From the NCBI GenBank assembly GCA_009733775.1, contig WOGZ01000124.1, positions 1 through 64,000 of the forward strand: 64,000 bases of DNA. The letters are read 5' to 3'. The position numbers and the translations under genes were made by a program. A model generated the notes under the pieces. That model did no database searches. It was not told the origin of the DNA and saw nothing but the letters and a program-made list of their open reading frames with translations. How positions within the stretch are numbered: the stretch's first letter is position 1; every line of letters starts with the position of its first letter. The DNA comes from Alectoria sarmentosa (Eukaryota; Ascomycota; Lecanoromycetes; Lecanorales; Parmeliaceae). Below, piece after piece: positions 56,160-64,000 of this stretch.

Positions 56160-56636
56160 ATGCACTTCTCCACCATCCTCCCCCTCGCTCTCGCCGCCCT
56201 CCCCACCATCCTCGCCCTCCCACCACCGCACGACGACGCCGCCATACCCCAAGCACCATTCTGCCCTCCCAAACCCGCCACTCCCAGCCAGCAACATAAC
56301 ATCTTTTTCGACTTCATCAACATGCTCTACGTCCTCGAAGACCCCACGAACGCCTACCTGACCTACGTCTCCCCGGACTACATCAACCACTCGCCGTACG
56401 CGCCGCAAGGGCGCGCCGCTGCCATCGCCTTCCTCCAGTATCTGATCCCGAGCGTGGAGCGCACCATTGTGCACGAGACGTTTGAGGGAAATATCGGGTT
56501 TGTGCATTTGAATGTTGCGGGGGGGCAGATGGCGGTGGCGGATGTGTTCAGGTTGGATGGGACGTGTGTGGTGGAGCACTGGGATGTGGATCAGGCGAGG
56601 CCGGCTAATGCTACGAACCCACTCTCACTGTTTTAA
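56160..56636 (+). CDS. Secreted SnoaL-like (NTF2-fold) protein, 158 aa
   Basis: Single exon from ATG 56160 (CAACAATGC context). MHFSTILPLALAALPTILAL is a signal peptide. The mature part has FFDFINMLYVLEDPTNAYLT, YVSPDYINHSPYAPQGRAAA, FVHLNVAGG and VEHWDVDQARP, the pattern of the SnoaL-like polyketide-cyclase/NTF2 fold (YxxxxYIxHxP...EHWDVxQ). Secreted fungal members have no firmly known substrate. The coding region is distinctly GC-rich against its flanks, which is common for highly expressed fungal genes. No neighbouring biosynthetic genes suggest a pathway. Confidence 0.82.
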   Translation: MHFSTILPLALAALPTILALPPPHDDAAIPQAPFCPPKPATPSQQHNIFFDFINMLYVLEDPTNAYLTYVSPDYINHSPYAPQGRAAAIAFLQYLIPSVERTIVHETFEGNIGFVHLNVAGGQMAVADVFRLDGTCVVEHWDVDQARPANATNPLSLF

Positions 56637-59600
56637 GGACGAAGAGTTTCGATGGCTCGCGGATGAGGTAGGTGGCTTGGAGGGATAATAGATGTAATTG
56701 AAAGCTGGCGACTCAGCTGGCGTCCGAGGCGGCAGCGTGGTTGAGGTGCGCAGAAGCTGGGGAAAGATCAAGCACGTCAATTGAAATCTAGATAGATCCA
56801 TCTCGCCGGTCGTAGAAGTCAGTGCGAAATATCGAGAAGTTAAAGTTAATTGGTACAAATCGATCAAAATTCAGGATCCATCTGGAAAAGTCATCGCTGA
56901 TGAGAAGATTCTTCCTTCTTGAAATCTGGCTGCCGACAAAGCAAAACCAAAAGAACATGATGTCGAAGCGCCCACATGTGTAAAGAACAGTCGTGCAAGA
57001 ATTCTCAGATTTAGTAGCTACGTTCGGATCACCCAAACCGAAGAAAGGGAGGGGAGGTCCTCCTTTGGTCAACTTGGGAGAGCAGAAAATGTCAATCCCC
57101 CTCCTCGTGATCGGGATACAGTAGCACGGATAGAATAGTGGGGTGGATATCGAGCCAAAGGAGCCTTCTTCCGCCCAGGGAAGAAAGCAGGCACAGTTCC
57201 CATCTTCAATCCATTGCGTTTCACCCCGATTTCACGGTCCTATACAACACTAATAGTAACGAAGAGACTCTATTCGACGCGGAAGGGCATGTTGGTAACA
57301 AGTAGACAGTGCGAAAATAAAAACAAGTTTGCAGAAATATTGGCCGCCGGTATGGACATGGTCCCGGAGAATCTCAATTGAAAACATAACCTTTATCGCG
57401 CCCCATTTTCCACATCATTTGCGCCGCTTTGCCAGCCAGCGGTGAGCGATGTGCACTAGTCTCCCAAGCCAGCTCTTCGAATCCTGCTTCCGATGTCATG
57501 GATCGCTCTGATATGTCAGAGAGTCACTTTCGTGTGGGTTCAAATGTTGCGGTCGGGTCGTTGTGTCCCTGTGAAAAAGCAAGGAAGGAAACAGTGGTGT
57601 GCTGAGTAGAGCGCTTTGGTGCCCGGCTGGTGCGGTGGGATTTGGAAGATTGGGCGTCAACAGCATAATGCGGTGCAGAATGGAGAGGGAGAGGAGTGGG
57701 AAGATTGTGAGGATTTTGTGGGGCTGAATGTTTCGGAAGGTGCCGATCAATGTAGCGCTGGATTGTGTATGAGTTTCCCTATGGGTATCAACGCGCGAAG
57801 AGGTATCCATCATATCTAGAACTCTCTTTTCTAGCAGAGTTTCTTTCTGGGTGCGACTCTTTGGAATATGACATACCTTTACGTCACCTACAGATACTTC
57901 CACAACGATCGTCTAGAAATTCAGAGACAACTCCTTGTACTTACTGATCCGCGGTTTATGTACACAACTCCAGCATCAGCATTGCCACTAGCGTCACTTT
58001 AAGCGAGCTCGAAACTATTATATTTCCCGGCATTTGTTTACACGACATTCAAAGGAGAGTAGATCGAATCCCTCGATTCGGTGTAGCGCTCCGTTGCGTC
58101 GTGGTGACGGCGTCACGAAGGGCAGTTCGGCGGCAATAATTCCGGCAGTGGGAGTGCCAAGTAAATCCCTCCTGTGAAAGGGGTGGAACGAGCACGAGGG
58201 GTAAACGAGTCGAGCAGGCTGTATTTTGAAGTGAAAGGAGTCCCGACCTCGGACTTGGGTGAAGGTTCTGCTTCGATCCTTGAGGGGTGATCTCGGGCAA
58301 GGATATTGACAGAGCGGAGAATTGAATGCTGGTGGCTTTTTCCGGATCTGCTATGTTCAAATGATGGGATGTCCTCGTATCCGAAGTCTCTGGCAATTGG
58401 CCTTCATCTAACATACATCTATCGGATCCTACGAACGTGGTGCCACGCTTCATCATCCTTAGCATATCGATTACAGCTCGCTGCCATAGCCGCGGCCCCA
58501 ACCGCTCCCAGAGAGCCTTGCTCTAGAAGTCGTCACAGCACAGTTCCATAATGGCGGTGCTTGCGCTGCTAATATATATGGATCCAAAGCTTTAGCGATT
58601 CCACAGATCAAGTCGCTGCAGCTCTTGACGCAACCCAGCGTGGGCAATCCTCTAGCAAAGGCGATTGGAGAAAGATTCTTCCATGGAAAACAGTCGGGTC
58701 AATTCCAACGGCGGGGATATAAATAATGCCCCAACGAGACACTTCTGCGTTGACAGGGTCATGAATCATGCTGGTGAGAGAAGGTGGTCCGTATCGGCAT
58801 TATTGCGGACAACGCATCCGGTTTTCCGGCTGTGGATGTGAGGAGACCGAGAGGGAAGGCCGGACGGTACCAACCATCTCGGGCGTTCGATGCTTGAAGT
58901 GGGAGGTAACGAGCTTTGAAGATATCGGCAGCAATTGAGAGATGAAACTGAGATTATCGCTCGCATACTCGAAGGCACACATCACACACAAATGAGGGCA
59001 TACAAGTGACGTAGGTAGTGATTGGGCTGCCCCAACGCCAGGGCTAGCAAGCGAATTGAGGCCTGAATAGGTATGTATAGAACTCCTTCATGACACGTGT
59101 CTCCTGCTATGACCGCTTTTCGAGCAGATTCCATGAGGGGGCCATGGCCACTAAACCATGACCTATTCGACTCGCTAACCCACAGTCCCATTGTAGTGAT
59201 GAGACCATTGCCCACTGTCCACGGGGTACATGTGCAGATCACGCTTGAACCATCTCACCAGCGATGTCCAAGAGAGTGTGAATTCAAGACTGAAAAGAAA
59301 GTACCGAGAAAAACAATCGCACGCATTTTCGTCATACGATAAATCGATGCTGCAAGATTTGGGAAGTCCCAATCAAGCCATTCAAAAAATCCAAGCAAAC
59401 AACTCCCAATTATCGTTGGACCCTATCACAACGGGCACTTCTTCTCCCCCAAGATCCGCATTCCCGTCATGCCTTTTCGACGATATAAGAACATGTTCCC
59501 TACCCTCGCGTCTACCTATTCCCCACATTGCTGAGCCCAGAGCCCGATCTGGCCGTGCTATCGTTTCCCTCTACTCAACAGACTCCAATCTCCCCTCCAA

Positions 59601-59639
59601 GCTCCAAGACATCACGCGGCAAGAGTGCCACGGTCCATC
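56637..59639. other. Long intergenic region with dispersed repeat copy C
   Basis: Three kb without a supported gene. Short ORFs at 56788-57072, 57496-57903 and 58049-58551 have no family features. Dispersed repeat copy C lies at about 58965-59205. The last 400 bases are the upstream region of the SRR1-like gene. Confidence 0.5.
58965..59205 (+). repeat. Dispersed repeat, copy C
   Basis: It matches 10709-11092 and 1-130: ACTCGAA..CACACATCACACAC, AAATGAGGGCATACAA, CCCAACGCCAGGGCTAGC, CCTTCATGACACGTGTCTCC, GCTATGACCG, GGGGCCATGGCCACTA, CGACTCGCTAACCCACAGTC and TTGTAG. No coding capacity. Its ends are not obviously inverted. Confidence 0.7.
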
Positions 59640-60632
59640 ATGGAGAAGAAGAACCACGCCAACACAGCCAAAATTCCCCATCCACCGCGGCCGGCGCTGT
59701 CACCTAGGGGGCCCCGACCTCCAGCATCAAGCTTCAAATCACTAACACCGGAGGAAGTCCAGACGGGGATCGAAACCTTCACCACGCAATTCCAAAGCTC
59801 GCAGCGCTATGAATCCCTAACATCTTTCCTCGAGCAAGGGCAGAAGACCAGAATCACGCAATGCATCTGTCTCGGTCTGGGCCACTTCATGAGCATTGAC
59901 AAAAAAACCAAAAAAGAAAGGAAATTCAACGGCGGCTTCAACAATTCCCTCCACCGACTCGCCATGCTGTCGCTGCTTCTCGCCCGTTTAGCAAAAGGAA
60001 CCGAGATCCGAGTCTACATCCACGACCCACGCTTCACGAAACAAGAACGAGAATACCTGCAATCACGCGGCTACATTGTCCCGCAAGCCGACTCCGTTTT
60101 TCCAACAATGTCAACGAGCACCTTCCTTTTCGCGCCGTACGCGCCCGGCGCACCCATATCCAAAGCTCTCGGAAAAAACTTCCCAGCTCTGTACGTCGGT
60201 ACGGAACCACCGGGAGGCATCATCGTCGAGGGTGTCGTCGATATGCGTCCTCTAGAGCGGTTCGAGCGCGTTTCATTCGAGACGGAGCGATTGCCGCTCT
60301 TTTGCCTCGGCGGCCACCGCGGTCGGGAATCCTGGGGGAATGCAGTTGTTCGTTGGCTGAGTCCTGGATATGGAGAGGCAAAGGCGGCGGATCAACTGGA
60401 GGAGGAGGAGGAGGAGGAGGAGGAGGAGGAGGATGGAAAGAGAGGGTCTCATGACGCAGGTGCATCTGGTGTTGGAAAGAGGGGCAAGGGTGGTGGTGGT
60501 GGTGGACTGGGGGATAAGGATGGTAAGACGGATAATCAGGGCACGCTGGCGTCTAGTGCTGGGGCCAAGGGAAAGGGGAAGGAGATCGCGATCGACTGGT
60601 GGACTTACGAACCGCCAAAAGACGGACAATAG
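59640..60632 (+). CDS. SRR1-like domain protein, 330 aa
   Basis: Single exon from ATG 59640. After a basic, Pro-rich lead comes the SRR1-like domain: ITQCICLGLGHFMSID at about residues 68-83, LHRLAMLSLLLARLAKG, EIRVYIHDPRFTKQEREYLQ, SRGYIVPQADSVFPTMSTST and FLFAPYAPG. SRR1-like proteins are linked to circadian regulation in plants and to nuclear or stress roles in fungi; the biochemical activity is unknown. The tail has a 12-Glu tract coded by a GGA/GAG run, then Gly/Lys-rich low complexity ending WWTYEPPKDGQ. The Glu tract is prone to length change. No introns are needed. Confidence 0.82.
   Translation: MEKKNHANTAKIPHPPRPALSPRGPRPPASSFKSLTPEEVQTGIETFTTQFQSSQRYESLTSFLEQGQKTRITQCICLGLGHFMSIDKKTKKERKFNGGFNNSLHRLAMLSLLLARLAKGTEIRVYIHDPRFTKQEREYLQSRGYIVPQADSVFPTMSTSTFLFAPYAPGAPISKALGKNFPALYVGTEPPGGIIVEGVVDMRPLERFERVSFETERLPLFCLGGHRGRESWGNAVVRWLSPGYGEAKAADQLEEEEEEEEEEEDGKRGSHDAGASGVGKRGKGGGGGGLGDKDGKTDNQGTLASSAGAKGKGKEIAIDWWTYEPPKDGQ
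60399..60434 (+). repeat. (GAG)12 microsatellite coding poly-Glu
   Basis: Twelve near-perfect GAG codons in frame within the SRR1-like gene. Length polymorphism would change only the Glu count and keep the frame. Confidence 0.9.
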
Positions 60633-60931
60633 GAATCGCAGTAAAGAAACTCATTATTTGATACTCCCTCCCCTTTGATGCGATCGGCTTCAAGATATCG
60701 CACAAAAATCCTCGCCCAATCAAAGCTCACCAAAACAGATGATCCCGCCAACCTGCCCTTTCCATAACGGTCAAAGTCCTCTTTACTCCTATCCAACGCT
60801 TCCTGCGCGCTTCCAAGCTCACCTTCATCGCAACCAGCATCCAGACCTCCGCTCCGGATACATTGAAAGTATTCCTCCACAACGTCTCTGACGACCCACT
60901 CATCGCACCTTACGGTCGACCGAAGCTCCAC
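60605..60931 (-). CDS. Possible gene fragment (about 105 codons)
   Basis: The minus-strand frame is open and protein-like: CDEWVVRDVVEEYFQCIRSG, KEDFDRYGKGRLAGSS, VSFDWARIFVRYLEADRI. It has no ATG and meets a stop shortly upstream, so it could be a 3' exon or a remnant. It overlaps the end of the SRR1-like gene on the other strand by about 28 bases. Family not recognised. Confidence 0.25.
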   Translation of the reverse strand: MELRSTVRCDEWVVRDVVEEYFQCIRSGGLDAGCDEGELGSAQEALDRSKEDFDRYGKGRLAGSSVLVSFDWARIFVRYLEADRIKGEGVSNNEFLYCDSYCPSFGGS

Positions 60932-61544
60932 ATCGTCCCTCTGACGAACACGCCAACTCCTTCACGATGCTGAGTGGCTCACCTTGCTACCCGGCTGAGA
61001 CGTCGTGGGTTGAGCGGTAGGCGCTGCCCCAGATCAGTCTGACGAGAAAGGGTCGCAGAGTTGTCAGAGCAAGCAACTTGATACCGCAACCGCGGGCCAG
61101 GTCGCCGTCCGTTTGAGCGCTTCGGGAAGCGCGGGGACTATACTTAAATACCTTAGCGGAGGGCTATGGTTTGCGACAACTGTATCTAGCTGGTATTCCA
61201 AATAATAACCGCTAATAACCGGTTTCTTGGTAATGTAACCTATTATTGCTGAATGTGTGTTAAATTGTATATCATAATCGGTTACAATTAAATAACGATA
61301 ATTGAACGGTTTTTCGCACATCCGTCTCAATAATATATACGATTATTTATAAAAACATATATTTATTTTTAAAGTTATCAAACATGCCAAGCCCATGCTC
61401 GAAAGTCTCATATGTCGAGAAACATCAACGCTTTTAAGAATTTGACACCAAAAATGAACGATTTGAATGATTTTCTCGCGGGGGTGACATCCGCAATATC
61501 TTGCGCTGGGTATGTGGATGGTTGATGTGGGGTGTGAGGTGGTA
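60932..61544. other. AT-rich intergenic flank of the MITE
   Basis: AT-rich from 61180 on, with several ATAACC/CGGTTA motifs that hint at older transposon debris. No gene. Confidence 0.5.
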
Positions 61545-61917
61545 CAGTCGACGCTCGCTATAACGGAATTCGGTATAACGGAAATCTCGATACAACGGAA
61601 GAAACCCGCGGATTTCACAAAAATTACATACAAATAACGGAATCTCTCGCTATAACCGTATAACGGAATTATTTCTTCACATTAACGGAATTTTATGCAA
61701 AAATCATACATTATACACGTATAAAATGTGTATAAATATAAAAAGTTCTCGATTTATGTAAAATTTAGCATGCATTAACTAAGTTTCATGATTAAGATAC
61801 TAGCTTCATGCTTAGCTTTATCTAAATTGGGCTTAGCGTACTTTCGTTATAACGAAATCTCGCTATAACGGATTGACATTAGTGATTTTGTCGTTCCGTT
61901 ATAGCGAGCGTCGACTG
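61545..61917. mobile_element. pogo-type (Tc1/mariner) MITE, 373 bp
   Basis: Perfect 24-bp terminal inverted repeats (61545-61568 and 61894-61917) start CAGTCGACGCTCGCTATAAC. TA dinucleotides flank both ends (61543-61544 and 61918-61919), the target duplication of Tc1/mariner elements. CAGTCGA ends with CTCGCTATAACGGA repeats are typical of pogo/Fot-like elements. The CTCGCTATAACGGA motif recurs inside near both ends (for example 61651 and 61856). No transposase ORF is present, so it must be mobilised in trans. Confidence 0.93.
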
Positions 61918-62657
61918 TACAGTAGGGGTCAGGGCATCTTCCATTCTTAGATACTCAGGGTCACCCCCGGTTTCGACGCTATTCCGACACTAAATGAAAA
62001 TTACAGCTTACTAATCATGCTTCCGTATCATCGATGAAAGGTATCGTCTATAAGAAACGGTTATAAATAATAACGTTTGTTCTTTGTGACCGCCTATGGG
62101 CAGCTATTTTGCTTGAGACCGTTATATATTTGTTACGGTAGTGCTACGGTACGGCTACGGTACTAAGTCTTACGCTTGGGTCGCTAAGGTACGGAGACGG
62201 AATTTTGCAATCTTACTTTACGAGCTAAACTAAAAACATACTAGTCGCGCGTGTTGATCCAAAGCCACCAGTGGTGCAAGTGATGGAGCAATGTAGACAG
62301 AGGAAGCAGATCAGCTGGACTGCAAGGGCGCAGTGGACCAAGAGCGATAGAAGTTTCATAACGTGTCGAACCGGAAAAAAAGGCTCCCATAACTCGTTGA
62401 CCTCCTGCTCGTCCGGGATAAGCAGTAACACTAACAATTGACGGTCAGTTTTCATCGTCTGGAGCGTTGCGGCAAGATACTAAATATTCCTGCTGGCAAT
62501 TGACTCGCAAGTAATGTCTCGTACTCCATGTTTTGAAGAGGTAATCATTGAACCCAAAAGGACCATGACATTAATGGAGAAAAGTGAGCTCCATCTACTC
62601 AGTCTTATGAACTTCAGCAAAATGTATACATGGAGACATTGGAATCTGCTCCGACCA
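61918..62657. other. Intergenic, nothing recognised
   Basis: Contains several GGTACGG-type short repeats near 62140-62200 and a minus-strand ORF (62225-62455) without family features. Confidence 0.5.
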
Positions 62658-63863
62658 TCATGGACTCAGCCTAAGCATCAGTCTCTTATTCTGACCTGAC
62701 ATCGCGCCGCCACATTAGCAAGGTGCATCTTTGAGACGAGAGAGCCAAGAAAAGCCGACTCACCGAGGCCGAACGCAGCCCCCGCTCCACCTTTCGTAAC
62801 GCACATTTCATTGACGGCTACGGCTGCAGCCCACATTTCGAACCAAGAACTTCTATCAGTGTCTCCTTCCGCGAAATCGATGATTGCGGTGCACGTTCCT
62901 TGCGCTGTTTGTGATGAAATGGTCAATACCGAACACCGCAAGAGGAAAGTCACTTTCCAGAATTCCGAGTAAAGGCAAGGAAAAGCCGTCGTGCATACCG
63001 TTTGTGATTATCCTCCCGCCTGACGGGATGATCACACTTTTTTGCCCAGTTTGTTTATTCCTAGTAAAGACAAAAGTGCTGACGCCGACTAGGAAAGTTC
63101 CTATTAACTTGGCGCAAGCCGTCTCGTCTTGGTGTCCCGAGTCGAAGGTGCATTTTACATCCGCACTGTAGGAGGACACTTTGACACTGAGTCCGGAATG
63201 TATACCTGAAGAATCAAAAGCGAACAAGGCTTCAGTCAAAATGATGTTTCTCGGTTCCAGCGAGGAAGGAACACAATACACTGACCCACATAAGCGAGAT
63301 CGCCACCAATCGGAACCGATCCTTGGGAGGGCTTCTTCGTCGTGTCTCGAAAGACACACTTGTCTAATATTGATTTGGTGGCCGCTGAGATCGCATTGTT
63401 GGATGCAGCGTCGTGAAATACCTTTTTCATATGATTGATATCGATAGCACAAAGACCGTCATCTGGGGTCAAAAGATCAGTAGCTAGTAAAGATCCAGAC
63501 AGCAGATTTTGAAGCGCTGAACTTGCCGCTGAGGTAGCGATACGGTGTGGGACGCTCAAAGAAACCCTTTATTCGCGAGCCGTAAGTATGGAGTCCAGAA
63601 TCTGTGGGCATCTTTTTCCACGCCTCCTCACAGCTCGTCTTATTTAAGTAATACCCCAATCGTCTACCGTCGCATTTGATAAGGTCATTGGTGGCGTTGA
63701 CAACTTGTACATCGTTTGCCGTGCTCGATAAGTTGAGAAGTCCAAGGATCGATGATGTCGATGATGATGGGACATTGATCGCCGAAGGTGGGGAAACAGG
63801 GGCTAGACCATGAGCCGCAAAGATGAAGAGGAGCAAAAGAACAAGTGCGGTCAAAGAAGACAT
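62658..63863 (-). CDS. Secreted Cys-rich protein of unknown function, 299 aa
   Basis: Five exons: 63863-63527, 63462-63286, 63205-62999, 62904-62764, 62695-62658. All four introns are phase 1 and the total is 900 bp. The first intron starts GCAAGT and ends CCCCAG (GC-AG type); the others are GT-AG. MSSLTALVLLLLFIFAAHGL is a signal peptide. Mature blocks: IKCDGRRLGYYLNKTSCEEA, PTPYRYLSDDGLCAIDI, ILDKCVFR, VKCTFDSG..ACAKLIG, QGTCTAIIDFAEG and WFEMWAAAVAVNEMCVTKGG. Evenly spaced cysteines, RYLSxDGLCAID and the MWAAAVAVxxMCVxxG end place it in a large secreted fungal family that I know only as hypothetical. It should be extracellular. Confidence 0.82.
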
Positions 63864-64000
63864 ATCAGGGTTCCAAAAGCGATAAGATAAAACCGGTCGA
63901 GGTGTCGTGGAGTTGTGTTCGTAGTAACCCAAAACAAATACTCTTTAGGTGATTGTTCTTTGTTCAGGCTCTTGCAGTAGCATCAGGCTATGATCTCCTT

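Noticed and set aside
1..64000. tRNA, rRNA or riboswitch
   Set aside because: I looked for tRNA B-box patterns (GGTTCGAATCC-like) and found only isolated partial matches without an acceptor stem; no rRNA-like sequence was seen.

Overview
The window looks like nuclear DNA of a filamentous ascomycete (Pezizomycotina). The genes are split by short GT-AG introns (mostly 45-110 bp, two of them GC-AG). The families are typical of that group: NACHT-ankyrin and NB-ARC-TPR NLR-like proteins, LPxEIR (2EXR/DUF7730-type) proteins, F-box proteins, DUF7580, an SRR1-like protein and small secreted proteins. A Leotiomycete is my best guess, but I cannot prove it from the sequence.

Layout. 1-12 kb is gene-poor and decaying. 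It holds a fragment of a dispersed repeat at the left edge, a gene remnant next to a 139-bp solo LTR, and a complete but broken phosphoketolase pseudogene (3191-5627) whose introns can still be read. Two small unknown genes (8478 and 9384) and a second copy of the dispersed repeat follow. 12-41 kb is an accessory block rich in nonself-recognition-type genes: a NACHT-ankyrin protein (12050-15720), two tandem LPxEIR paralogs (17208 and 18926), a short gene interrupted by a second solo LTR (20142-20280), a two-TM membrane protein, and a hydrolase-NB-ARC-TPR protein (22286-26316) whose hydrolase nucleophile position is Cys. After these come foldback elements, two F-box genes (one frameshifted, one with two stops), and a divergent pair of a C2H2 zinc-finger protein and a DUF7580 protein sharing one 367-bp promoter region. 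41-46 kb is one large conserved six-exon gene (1393 aa). 46-64 kb returns to scattered single genes: a TM-protein fragment, an LPTEIR protein, a secreted 4-Cys protein, an intact F-box protein, a secreted SnoaL-like protein, an SRR1-like protein with a poly-Glu tract, a 373-bp pogo-type MITE, and a secreted 299-aa protein with five exons.

Taken together, this is a repeat-laced, rapidly evolving region. Intact NLR-like and F-box/LPxEIR genes sit beside copies in several stages of decay (nonsense codons, homopolymer indels, deletions, LTR insertion). I rebuilt introns by hand from splice signals, reading phase and family resemblance. All family names come from pattern recognition, not database searches.
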